A stretch of 64,000 nucleotides of DNA from assembly GCA_041660965.1 (NCBI GenBank), contig JBAZVH010000001.1, positions 1 through 64,000 of the forward strand. The letters are read 5' to 3'. Every line of letters starts with the position of its first letter. Position 1 is the stretch's first letter. The position numbers and the translations under genes were made by a program. The notes under the pieces were generated by a model that ran no database searches, was not told the DNA's origin, and saw only the letters and a program-made list of their open reading frames with translations. Of this stretch, positions 20,863 to 31,049 are shown one piece after another. The DNA is from Candidatus Gracilibacteria bacterium. GTDB taxonomy: Bacteria; Patescibacteriota; Gracilibacteria; BD1-5; JAGOOR01.

Positions 20863-23817
20863 CTATGAAGGGGTAGAAGGAGGAGTTTCTGAAGTATTGA
20901 TAGCTGTATTTTCTGCAGCTGTTGATGTGTCTTCTTCGATTTTGGTGATTCCTAGACGTGCCTCGATTTCCATATCGACATAGATTTTCTTTCGACCATA
21001 CATCTTGCGAGAGTATTCTTTGATGATTTTTGCGGCCCTATCATTGCGATAAAAATTATCCCAAATAGTTTTGATATCAAATGGTCGTGTGGAAGCGTTA
21101 TTGATATTGAGTTTACAGTAGGTGGTGAAATTGGCAATGCCGATAATATCCTGTTGAGAGAGGGTAGGGGCGTATTCTTTTTCCAGATATTCTGCATCCT
21201 CTGCTCCAACTTTAAATGACATCATGGTACCTACGTTGCCGAAGACCGCATCCTTGATAGACGGCTTATCGGCTTTTATAGACTTTTGTGCTCCACCAAT
21301 TTGAGCGATGTATTGATGTGCCATGATAAGAGCGAGCTTATATTTACGAGCTTCAGAAAGAATTTCTCAGAAGGTATCAGTCGCAAAGTTCTGAAACTCA
21401 TCCACATAAAAATAAAATTCCTTTCGATCTTTTTCAGGAGTATCGGCACGACTCATGGCTGCCATATTTACCTTTGAGACAAATATCAGACCGAGGAGTT
21501 GTGCATTGAGATCACCTATTTTTCCCTTGGAAAGATTTACGAGAAGACAGCGTCTATTATCCATGATTTCACGGATATTAAAGGCAGATTTTGGTTGCCC
21601 AATGATATTACGAATAGTCGTATTCGTGATAAATGGTCAAAATTTGGCTGAAAAATAGGGGATCATCTCTTGTTTTTCACGATCACCAGTCTGAGCATAT
21701 TCATGCTCCCAAAAGGATTTTACGACAGGATTTTTTACTTTACTTACTTTGTACTTCATAAAAGCATCATCCACAAAAAGACGAGGAACATCAATGAGTG
21801 TACCACCATCTTCTTCATCATCCATGAGTGTCAGTGCACCATTCCGGAAATAATGCTGAATTCGAGGGCCGAATATCTCTTCATCAAATATTTTGATGAA
21901 TATAGCAGTGGCATCGAGAGCGGCTCTGTCTTTTTCAATTGCTCGCAAATCTGGATCAGTCGCGATAACTTCCAGCATATTCATACCCATAGGACGTTCA
22001 TAGTCAGAGGGGTCAAAGATTACGATATCTTTTGCTCTTTCTTTTGGCGTAAAAGAGAGGATATCCTCTATGAGGTCTCCATGTGGGTCGATGACACAAA
22101 TACCATCACCTGCCCAGAGATCCTGGCGCGCCAAATATCCTATCAAAACGGATTTACCTCCTCATGATTTACCGATAATGTAGTGATGTCTCCCTCTGTC
22201 TTGCTTATCAAAATAGATAGGTGTTTTTTTATTTCTATACTCATTCCATCAGAGGAGCACCGCATCTTTGTATACAGGAAATCATCCGAGCATACGGGTT
22301 TGATCAGAAGATTTTGGCATTTTCCCTTCATCCTTTGGTTGCCCACGTTTTTCTCATTTTGTTTCTATCGGGATCTCTTCATCCTTTTCAGTTATAAAAC
22401 CATCATTTTTCCCTCGCAAAATATTCCCAAATTTATCAGTCTTGAGACGTGTGCCATCTTCGGTAATGATATACTCGCCATCACGTACATAATCAGGCAT
22501 AGTCAATATTTCTTTTGGTGCTTTGAGATTGACCGGAGGGGGTACTTTTTTATAACCCAGCCAAGAGATAATAGGTGATTTGTTATAATTCACATCAGGA
22601 AAATGATAGAGCGTCGTGAGTTCATCAACAGAGTACGGACTCGTCCGTGTGAAAAATCCTGCTAATTTGAAACGAAAGGAAAAACGATGAATCCATCGAA
22701 CCAAGGGACGAAACATACCCTCAAAGACCTGATTATTATCGAGACTATTACAGTATTCATTGGTATAGATACTCGTAGCAGCCAAGATGGCATCGATACC
22801 ATCCTGAGCTGACGCAGCAGAATCACTCCCAACAAGCACTATCATACTTGCATTAAATGCATTTTGTGCTGCATTTTCGCCGACCATTTTTTGCGCCTCT
22901 TGTTCGGCCTGATTAAATATCTTGTATGAATCTCACGCACCAGCTCATGGAGCACCACTTACTTCAGGTTTATTTTGCACAAAATTAGTGATAATCCATC
23001 CGAGGGGAGCTAAAATTTTGCTCAACCCGAGTAATCCTCGTAACAGTCCACCTCAGCGCTTATATTTTCCTTTACTATAATCTCCTGCTACTTGTTTTGC
23101 TTTATCATTGTAGCGATGGGAAAGTGGTTTTGCAATTATTTGATATACAGCAACATCTGTATGTTTTAGTCCTCAAAAAACATTTGTAAATGTCCCGAGA
23201 GGATCATCTTCGAAATACTTATAGGTCTTGATAGGAAAATATTTATCATTCGCTTTCCCAATACTTGTTGTTCTCACGATAGCATGTTCTCATGTAAAAG
23301 TCACATATTGTTTTTTATCTCGAAGGACCACCTCAGCATCGGGATAGATAGAGGTAATAGTTTGCTCGATAGTATGAAAGAGCGACTTATACGTGACCAG
23401 GAAAAAATACATCTGGCCATCTTGATACACCATCTCGTAAGAGATCTTGATATGTTTAAAGAAAAAATTGGTAATAGTATATCGTAGTGAAGTCGATGAA
23501 AGTTTCCAAAGGGCATTGTGAACCAAATTCATAATACCCGCCTTTTCCTTGAAATCTTTTTTTGTTTCATGTTCTTTATCGAGTTTGGAGTCAGATCTGG
23601 GAAGTGTGACCTGGATATAGATGAGGTTGCGCGAGAGAATTATCTCAATAATAACCCTTATCAACCATACCAGAAGAGAGAGTATGACTATGCTTACCGC
23701 CAAAATAAGGAAATAATCCATAAAGTTCATCCCCTGATTTACGATGTTTGGGTCGACGGTCGGTACAGTAGAAACTGGAAGAATCGGGCGTGTCGGTAAA
23801 AAGATATTTCAAGCCAT
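20863..23817 (-). CDS. TraG/VirD4-like membrane-anchored ATPase
   Basis: 984 residues. A transmembrane segment is near the N-terminus (MDYFLILAVSIVILSLLVWLI). The Walker A loop HYIIGKSGGGKSVLIGYL is at about residue 550, and its middle Gly is UGA. Downstream come CVIDPHGDLIEDIL (a motif seen in VirD4/HerA-type ATPases), FYFYVDEFQNFATDTFGEIL (Walker B-like), and ALIMAHQYIAQI. These point to a hexameric DNA- or protein-pumping ATPase. With the downstream pilin-like gene it forms a small secretion-like module. The partner genes of a complete type IV system are not in this window. Confidence 0.8.
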
Positions 23818-23944
23818 ATTTTTATTGTAGTGTATTATCGCTTTTATTTCAATTTTTGTAGCATTTTTTGGAGTATATTGGGACAATATGAATTGACTTA
23901 TAATATTATATTATTGTAAGTAAAAAAATGATCTTTTGAAAGAC

Positions 23945-23969
23945 AATAAAAAACCCACTTTCGTGGGTT
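23945..23969 (-). terminator. Rho-independent terminator downstream of tRNA-Gly(UCC)
   Basis: On the minus strand, AACCCAC-GAAA-GTGGGTT forms a 7-bp hairpin followed by a T run (TTTTTATT). It ends the tRNA-Gly(UCC) transcript. Confidence 0.8.
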
Positions 23970-23982
23970 ATTTATCTTTGTA

Positions 23983-24059
23983 TGGAGCGGGCGACGGGAC
24001 TCGAACCCACAACAACCTGCTTGGAAGGCAGGAGCTCTAGCCAATTGAGCTACACCCGC
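23983..24059 (-). tRNA. tRNA-Gly(UCC)
   Basis: A 73-74 nt cloverleaf with the 3' CCA encoded. The acceptor stem GCGGGTG pairs with CGCCCGC; discriminator U73. The anticodon loop CTTCCAA gives TCC. The D arm is normal (GCTC...GAGC with GG), and the T arm ends GGGTTCGAGTCCC. It reads GGA/GGG, distinct from the UGA reader at 36767. Confidence 0.97.
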
Positions 24060-24140
24060 ACAACAAAGATGGAGGCATTGTATAAAAAGTATGAGTTCTG
24101 TCAAAAAAAATATTTTTTATTATCGTCATTTTCCGTTCTC

Positions 24141-24560
24141 CTATACCGGTCTTCATTGCTGAGGATTACGTTTCATAGAGAAAACTATTTCAAAGATTGA
24201 AGCACTTGTTGCTTCTTCTATTTTTAATACACGAAATCAATGTTTGTATCTCATAGGTCATGTAGTTTCTCATGACTCATTTGTAAGTCATTGTTGTAAT
24301 AATTCATTATCAATATTAAAAAATCGATGTAAGATTGGTAAAAAAAGTTTACGTCTACCGTGTTTTAATAGCAATCTTCGAGCTATAAGAGATTTATTCT
24401 CATCTTGAGGTAGAGGTATCGAAAACACTCCTGTAACTGTTACAGATTGGTTAGTTCTAGACAGAATTTGAAGCGACGTCACAGTAACAGGTACTTCAAG
24501 CTGTGGTATGCCAGTAAATGTATCAAAAGTAAATATTTTGGTAGTAGATCAATCGCTCAT
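24141..24560 (-). CDS. Hypothetical protein (139 aa)
   Basis: Only visible when TGA is read as Gly. The chain begins MSDGSTTKIFTFDTFTG and shows a beta-rich segment (LEVPVTVTSLQILSRTNQSVTVTGVFSIPL) followed by RRLLLKHGRRKLFLPILHRFF. No signal peptide. No family recognised. It has its own promoter at 24567-24596 and lies upstream of the tRNA-Gly(UCC), with an 81-bp gap to that tRNA. Confidence 0.6.
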
Positions 24561-24566
24561 ATATAC

Positions 24567-24596
24567 TATATATTATATAATATAAGGTATTGTCAA
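24567..24596 (-). promoter_or_regulatory. Promoter of the gene at 24141-24560
   Basis: A consensus -35 TTGACA (24591-24596 on the minus strand) is followed 18 bp later by TATATA; the region is a long run of alternating A/T. The start codon follows a few bases later. Confidence 0.55.
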
Positions 24597-24600
24597 TTTT

Positions 24601-25065
24601 TTAATGATGATATTTTCCACCAGCAAGCAGATTCGTCACTCTGTAGAGCTGTTCGAGGACGATTAAGCTCGCAAGGGCATGGGGGAGTGTCCATTTTCCG
24701 AGAGAAATCGATTCGTGAATAACTGTTTTCATTGGTTCGGAGTCAAGACCATATGAGCCCCCAATAACAAAAATAATACTTTTGTATTGCTGGCTTTTTA
24801 TACTGATCCAGTCAGCGAATTCTTCTGTAGTTCATGGATTTTTGCCTCCAATATCGCAGAAAACAATATACGAATGAGGATATTTTTTGAGTGTTTCGAT
24901 AACATTTTTCGTATCACGTTGACGGCATGCCTCAGTATCATCATACTTTGCTGGTTTCAATAAGATGATTTCTAGCTCTTTCTGTAACCTTTTTTCGTAT
25001 TCTTTGATTGGTTTTTCAAAGTGATGCCAAGAATCAGCGACAGTAAGGAGCGTAAATTTCTTCAT
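24601..25065 (-). CDS. rlmH: 23S rRNA (pseudouridine1915-N3)-methyltransferase
   Basis: 154 residues of the SPOUT family. It methylates pseudouridine 1915 in the 70S ribosome using SAM. The C-terminal knot is typical: FVIGGSYGL, then SLGKWTLPHALASLIVLEQLYRVTNLLAGGKYHH. One UGA in the middle (GGKNPG) codes Gly. The start is the ATG at 25065; an in-frame ATG about 9 codons upstream is less like the family. Confidence 0.94.
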
Positions 25066-25207
25066 AGTCTTTATAGAGTTATACTGGTACAATCCCAGGG
25101 ATTATATATATTTCCCCTCCTTTTCAATGCAGAGCATCTTCGTTGCGTCTCATTTTGGAATTCAGTTTTTTAATTGACTATTAATAATTTATAATTATTA
25201 TTCATAT

Positions 25208-25717
25208 ATGAATGCAGCAGTAAAGCCCCCCACAGATACTACTCAACGTGCTTCTTGGCTTGATGTACCACAGGTAACAGCAGTAAAAACAGCTATAAAT
25301 TCTTTCTCCAAGAGAGGGTTTCCACTAGATGGTACATATTTTTCATACCGTTGAGAACGAATAATTAACTATAATCTTTTCATGAATCCTAAAATATTAG
25401 CTCCGATTGCTAAAAATAGGTTTTGTGGAATCGATCCATGATTCGCTCATACTCGGTGTAGATGGCGATATATTTTATGAGATGATCTCTTAAGAATTAC
25501 AGAACATGTTGGAGGCAGAGTTCGTCAGACTACTCTATTTGATGCTGAGAATCAATGATGGATAACAAGTACTACGTATGAAAGATTATTTTTATATTTA
25601 TGAGCAGACGGTGTTGACATTAATCGGGTTCAGAATTTATTACGTCAGAATCCTGGCATTGATAATGCTTTATGGATGATAACTAAAGAAGGTGTTGGAA
25701 AGATAGGAATAGAATAA
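25208..25717 (+). CDS. Hypothetical protein (169 aa)
   Basis: It is invisible in the standard code because of several UGA codons. The protein has no hydrophobic segment. Stretches such as FPLDGTYFSYRGERIINYNLF and RCRWRYILGDDLLRITEHVGG are basic and aromatic, and the end reads ALWMITKEGVGKIGIE. No family recognised. TTGACT at about 25175-25180 and AT-rich DNA downstream suggest its own promoter. Confidence 0.55.
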
Positions 25718-25721
25718 AAAA

Positions 25722-25749
25722 TTGATTCTCCCCCGAGATACCCTATAAT
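25722..25749 (+). promoter_or_regulatory. Promoter of ruvB
   Basis: TTGATT at 25722-25727, a 16-bp spacer and TATAAT at 25744-25749. The ruvB 5' region is only 11 nt from -10 to ATG, so the transcript has practically no leader. Confidence 0.65.
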
Positions 25750-25760
25750 GCCTGTAATTT

Positions 25761-26756
25761 ATGGCTATAAAAGAAACATCGCATAATCCTCTCAAAGAAC
25801 GAGTATCAACACCAAATCCAATCGCTGAAGATAGTGGGGAAGAATCACTGCGTCCAAAAAAACTTTCTGAGTATATCGGACAGACGATGATAAAAAAACA
25901 TCTTCAGGTCGCCATGGATGCGGCAAAAATTCGTTCAGCGCCCGTGGAACATATTCTCTTTTATGGTCCTCCAGGTCTTGGGAAAACCACGCTTGCTATG
26001 CTCGTAGCGGCTGAAACAGGAGGAAGTCTGCGCCATACTTCTGGTCCAGCAATTGATAAACCAGCCGATATGCTCTCTGTGCTCACGAGTTTACAACCGG
26101 GTGATATACTTTTTATCGATGAGATACACCGCCTGAAGCCAGTGATAGAAGAGATCCTCTATTCAGCAATGGAGGATTATCAGATAGATATTATGGTAGG
26201 AAGTGGTCCATGAGCGACATCAGTAAAGATGGATTTACCAAAATTTACGCTTATTGGTGCAACCACTCGTCTTTCATCGCTTTCTCATCCACTTCGTGAC
26301 CGATTTGGACATGTCTGGAAGATGGATCTCTATGAAAATGAAGACTTGGCAAAGATCGTTCGTCGCAGTGCAAAAATTCTCTGAGTTGAGCTCTGAGATG
26401 ATGAAGCCCTGGAAATCGCCAAAAGAAGTCGTGGAACACCACGAATTGCTAATCGTCTGACAAAAATCGTTCGAGATTACCATATTCTCGGGAAACTCTC
26501 TGAACTCTCTGAACTTTTTCGTGAAATACATATAGATGAATATGGTCTTGACGATATCGATAGACAACTCATTCGACTCCTCGGAGAAAATAATGGTAAT
26601 GCTATGGGCATCAATACGCTTGCCGCTATGATAGGGGAGGAAGCGGCTACTATCGAGGATGTTATTGAACCATTTCTTATCAAAATCGGGCTTTTAGAAA
26701 GGACTCCTCGAGGACGAGTAATTTCTATGAAAGGAAGAGAATATCTCCTAAAATAG
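25761..26756 (+). CDS. ruvB: Holliday junction branch-migration ATPase RuvB
   Basis: 331 residues. The hexameric AAA+ motor drives branch migration with RuvA and RuvC. Walker A is HILFYGPPGLGKTTLAMLVA (residues ~66-85), Walker B is ILFIDEIHRL, then the sensor region MVGSGPGATSVKMDLPKFTLIGATTR and the arginine finger HPLRDRFGHVW. The C-terminal winged helix ends ERTPRGRVISMKGREYL. The Gly in GPGATS (UGA near 26211) and another near 26380 are recoded. Confidence 0.96.
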
Positions 26757-26767
26757 GGCAGGTTTTT

Positions 26768-27679
26768 TTATGTAGAGTATTCTAAAACACAGACAAAGAA
26801 TCCTTCTTGCTTATCGGTAGGGAGCCAACGTCCAAAATACATACCTTCGTATTCTGGGAGGAAATAATCCCATGTAATAGGGCAGGGGATTGTGGTAAAT
26901 GAAGGACTCTTTCTGAGAAATGCTTTTACAACCTTTTCATTTTCTCATCGAGAAAGAGAGCAGGTAGAATAGATGATTTTCCCAGTAGGGGAGAGGAGTT
27001 TCCCGGCAGCTTCGAGCATTTGGAGTTGTAATTCAGCTTTTGATATACTTTTTTCTTTGGAGTACCATTTATGGGTTCGTTCATCAGCGAGATTGATACG
27101 ACCATCAGAGCTACATGGAGCGTCGAGGAGGATGCGATCATATTTTTCTGTTGCTGTTTTTGCAAAATCAATAGCGTCCATTTTTATCACTTCAACACAG
27201 CCCTCTGCTCACTGAAGTTTGAGAGTATGAAGAAGTTTCTCATGTCGTATGCCGAATTTCTCCAGCGCAGTAATCTGACATTTTCCACGAAGTATACTCG
27301 CTATCTGTGTTGTTTTAGAACCTGGAGCGGCTGCCATATCGAGAATTTTCTGTCCAGGTTGTAAATCGAGACAAAGAGCTGGAATCATACTCGAAAAACT
27401 TTGCACATAGATTTTCCCTTCACGATAGATATCAAGACCCCGAAGTGTATATTCTTGATCGATTGGAAGAGAAAAAGCGTCGTCTGAATATTGCCAAACC
27501 TGATAGGGGAGTAAAGCGGTTTTGAGGGCTTGCACTACTTCTTCTGTAGAGGATTTAAGATGGTTTACTCGAAATGATACAATTGAGCGAGGTTGTGACC
27601 AGCCAGCGATGATTTTTGTCTGAATTTCAGCAGGGAATTGCTCCAAGAGTGAGAGGAGATTTGAGGGGATAGATACCAT
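26768..27679 (-). CDS. RsmB/RsmF-type RNA m5C methyltransferase
   Basis: 303 residues. SAM-dependent cytosine-5 methylation of rRNA or tRNA is the family role. Visible are the SAM loop ILDMAAAPGSKTTQIA, the DAPCSSDGR motif with one catalytic Cys (about residue 190) and IIYSTCSLSRGENEK with the second (about residue 238). One Gly after STCSLSR is UGA. It lacks the N-terminal NusB-like domain of RsmB, so the target could be RsmF/YebU-like. Adjacent to the TrmB-like gene with an 8-bp gap. Confidence 0.85.
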
Positions 27680-27687
27680 GTGATATA

Positions 27688-28464
27688 TTATTTTTTAGCA
27701 TTGTACATCTCTGGAATATTTTCCCAGAGAAGATCGTACATTTTCTTGAAACAATCAGCTATTTCAGCCGACTCTATCATTATTGCCATTTTTTCAAGCC
27801 ATGAGACGATGAGTACTTTATCATCATACAGATTTATCTCTGGTGTAAAATGATATTTCTTCATATCGACTACTTTTGTGGAGCGCAATTCGCGAGAATC
27901 AAATGTTCGTCGTTCTAGGGAGAGAGGGTTATCAGGAATCACTGCTCGAATAGAGACGCCCGCATTTTTTCGACGCATATAATATTCTGGGAAGAAATTT
28001 GGCAATGCGCCGTGCATAGTTTCTACATTGGCAAAGGCAGAAATCTTTTTTTCCGTGCAACGCAAAGTATCTTCATAGGCCTCTCGCATACCAAGATCTC
28101 CTTCGAAAAATCGAACCTGCGGTTTGGTGGTTCGGATATTCTGGAGGGACTGAAGCTCCACAAGATGTTCTTTGAGGAAATACTTCTTATGCTCGATATC
28201 TTTTTCTATTTCTCTCTTATTGCGATCCAGATAGGCAAGTAATTCCTCTGGTGATGCGACTCGAAAATAGGAAGACTTTCATTCCATACATTTTGAGATA
28301 AGTCATTTCTGAGAGAGACTATTCAATATATCATAAATAGAACTTCGTTTTATGCCTGTTTTCTTTGCGAAGTATTGTGCTGTCGGTTTGATACTGGAGA
28401 GTCCAATCAGGTAGACTTCGGCTTCTTTTTCTGAAAGCCCAACTTTTGTAAGGAGATTTTTCAT
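27688..28464 (-). CDS. TrmB-family HTH transcriptional regulator
   Basis: 258 residues. A winged helix at the N-terminus (LGLSEKEAEVYLIGLSSIKPTAQYFAKKTGIKRSSIYDIL) has the layout of the archaeal/bacterial TrmB family, and the following segment has the coiled coil (NKREIEKDIEHKKYFLKEHL). The C-terminal part (PQVRFFEGDLGMREAYEDTL, then AVIPDNPLSLERRTFDSREL) resembles the TrmB effector domain. It is divergent from the cysteine-rich gene at 28592. A palindrome at 28470-28488 overlaps its own -10 box, so autoregulation is likely. Confidence 0.75.
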
Positions 28465-28469
28465 AATTT

Positions 28470-28488
28470 TGTCGGATTATAGTCGACA
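28470..28488. promoter_or_regulatory. Palindromic operator over the TrmB-like gene's -10 box
   Basis: TGTCG-N9-CGACA, a perfect 5-bp inverted repeat with a 9-bp spacer. The minus-strand -10 box TATAAT (28476-28481) lies in the spacer, 11 nt upstream of the regulator ATG. The placement suggests repression by the regulator of its own transcription. The intergenic region also serves the cysteine-rich gene on the other side. Confidence 0.6.
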
Positions 28489-28591
28489 TCTTTATTATAC
28501 TAATTTAAGCCATAAAATGCAAATTATTTTTTGATAAATTTGATTTAATTTCGAAAGTATATACCATGCCTGTGAAATAAACCATTTTTCT

Positions 28592-30301
28592 ATGAATATA
28601 CCAAAAAACTGTCAGAAAACCTGAATACCTTTTGAGATATCACAGTTTGAGCAAGATTTTTTGAAAAAAATTGCTCCTGAAATAGATGGGGAACGCTTTG
28701 AGATTCCTCTCCCAGAAACTTGTCCTGATGAACGAGCAAAAGCAAGGACACTTCATAGAAATGAACAAGTGCTCTACAAAAATATTTCTGCTTTTTCTCA
28801 AAAACCAGTTATTTCGCTCTATAGACCAAATACCGAATGGAGGATTGTGACTCGAGAAGAATGGTTCTCCGATAGCTGGAATCCACTCGAATATGGTCAA
28901 GATCCAGATTTTTCACAACCATTTTTCCGTCAATTTCAATCAATCCAAAAACGGATACCGAGAGCAGCAACTGTGACGCTCAATAATGAAAACTCTGAAT
29001 ATACCACCGGAACGGGGTTTTGTAAAAACTGTTACCTTATCAATTCATCAGAATACTGTGAGGATTGTTATTATGGGAAGCTTCTCCAAAGCTGCAAAAA
29101 TATTATTGATAGTAGCTTTATCTACAATTCAGAATATCTCTTTCAATGCTTTAACTGTGACAAATGTTTCCGAAGCCAATATCTCATCAATTGTATCAAT
29201 TGTAACGATAGTATGTATCTCGAAAACTGCATCGGATGCCATGATTGTTTTGGATGTATTAATCTCAAAAATAAGGAGTATTACTTTATGAATAAGAAAT
29301 ATTCAAAGGAAGAGTATCAAAAAAAGATTGTAGAGCTTCATCTCGAAAAACTAGACCAGAGAAAACTTATTTGGAAAAAATTTCAAGAATTCGCTCTTAC
29401 TCAACCGCATAAATACGCACAAATCACAAAGTCTGAATGATGCACAGGAGATTTTATCACCAACTCAAAAAACTGTATCAACTGCTACGATATGTCAGAT
29501 TCTGAAGATTGCTATCATGTGCAGCTCGGAGTCAGCGCAAAGTCGCTCGTCGATTGTTCGAACATGTATATCAAGCCAGAATTTTCTTATCAAACACTTG
29601 GAACGATTCAAACCTATAATTGCCATTTTTGTCTCTATGTTTTTCATAGTCGAGATCTCTGGTACTGTGAACAGTGTTTTACCTGTAATAATTGTTTTGG
29701 ATGTGTCGGGCTCAGAAATAAGAATTATTGTATATTTAATAAACAATATTCACCGGAAGACTATTTCAAAACTATGAAAAAGATAATTCAGCATATGCAA
29801 AAAACAGGGGAGTGGGGGCAGTATTTCCCCATCTGACTCTCACCGTTTGCCTATAATGAATCGGTCGCTCAAGATTATTATCCTCTGACAGAAGAAACTG
29901 CGCTACAAGAAGGATATACCTGGCACGAAAAAGAGGAAAGTAATTACCAGGCAGAATGGTATATACCTCTGAGTATAGATCAATATGATGAGAAAACCGT
30001 TGGATTCGAACAGGCGACAAAAAATATTCAGGATTGTCTTCAGTGAATTATCAAATGTTCTCTTACCGGGAAACCATTTAAGATTATTAGCCAAGAACTC
30101 GTCTACTATATCGAGCATCATATACCTCTTCCCGATGTGTGCCCTGATTCACGACACCTCGAACGATCCAAACTCAGAAATGCTCATCGCCTCTATGAGA
30201 GACAATGTGCGAAGACGTGAGAAAAACTGATTTCCACCTACGCTCCAGACCGTTCAGAGATTATCTATGGAGAAAAAGCATTTCAGGATTTGATGGTGTA
30301 A
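28592..30301 (+). CDS. Cysteine-rich family protein, paralogue B (full length)
   Basis: 569 residues in code 25. It starts MNIPKNCQKTGIPFEIS, then has a LPETCPDERAKARTLHRNEQ block ending SLYRPN and a WNPLEYGQDPDF segment. Two CxxC-rich regions follow, each ending in the block CFGCxxLxNKxYxxxNKxYSxEexY, followed by GEWGQYFPIGLSPFAYNES. At the C-terminus (about residues 500-569) a copy of the N-terminal motif recurs: PDVCPDSRHLERSKLRNAHRLYERQC, ending STYAPDRSE. About 30 cysteines in pairs suggest zinc or Fe-S binding, which is inferred. The paralogue is at 1-1452. Function unknown. It is divergent from a TrmB-like regulator. Confidence 0.85.
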
Positions 30302-30317
30302 GAAAAGAAAGAATTCT

Positions 30318-30966
30318 TTATGGTAATTGTGTAGTTTTTGCTGTCTTTATTGCTTGTTCACAGGAACTCTCTAATTCCATTATCTCTTCGAATCTACATG
30401 CTAATCTGTGCAGGATAGCATTAAAAGTATCTGCACCTGAGGGAAATGTATGGAATTTTCCAGTATTTCTCCCCACACCTGGAACATCTATACTGTTTAC
30501 ACTTATAAAGCTTGTATTTCGTTTAGCATTTCAAGATATGGGTACACTTTTTCATGCAACTAGAGTGATGTTCTGTGCAGTTGGATTTTCTGATGCAAGA
30601 AATATAAGAGAGGCAGCTGAAGAATCTGTATCATTTTTCCAATCTGTTTTGCATTGAGTTTGTTCAGAGAACCTTACTTCTTTCAATTTCGCAACATTGC
30701 TATGTGAAGATTTACCTCTTAATTCTCATGAGGTGTCTGCTTCTGATTCTGCTATGGTTAGTTGTATCAGTTTCCCATCATGCCACTGTAATAAATTTTT
30801 CAATTACATGAGACATAAGGCCTATTATTTTTTCAGAAGTAGTTGCTTCTCGAAATAACTCATTGAGAGACTTTCATGTTCACCTCCAATCCCGAACAAC
30901 CTCTGTTATGCAAGGAGCTAACTCAAACATTTCTTTTGTTACTAATTCACTATCTTGAAAAGGCAT
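30318..30966 (-). pseudogene. Hypothetical gene split by an apparent frameshift
   Basis: Two overlapping minus-strand frames look like one protein. The first (start 30966, stop TAA 30712-30714) encodes MPFQDSELVTKEMFELAPCIT...MSHVIEKF. The second (30318-30803) lacks an ATG near its start, is open for 162 codons and encodes LLQWHDGKLIQLTIAESEADTS...TQLP. They overlap at an A/T run (GAAAAATTTATT) where a one-base change would join them. Either a sequencing error, a programmed shift or a decayed gene. No family recognised. A consensus -35 TTGACA precedes the first frame at 31021-31026. Convergent with the cysteine-rich gene, 16 bp apart. Confidence 0.5.
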
Positions 30967-31049
30967 ATTAAAAAAATTAGAATATAAATTCTAAAAGAAA
31001 TATTAATAGTATTTTTTATTTGTCAAATAATTTGTATGGAAAATCTTAT

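Noticed and set aside
30205..30657. 150-codon plus-strand ORF beginning inside the end of the cysteine-rich gene
   Set aside because: It overlaps the 3' end of the cysteine-rich CDS in another frame and is antisense to the minus-strand frame 30318-30803. Its composition looks random.
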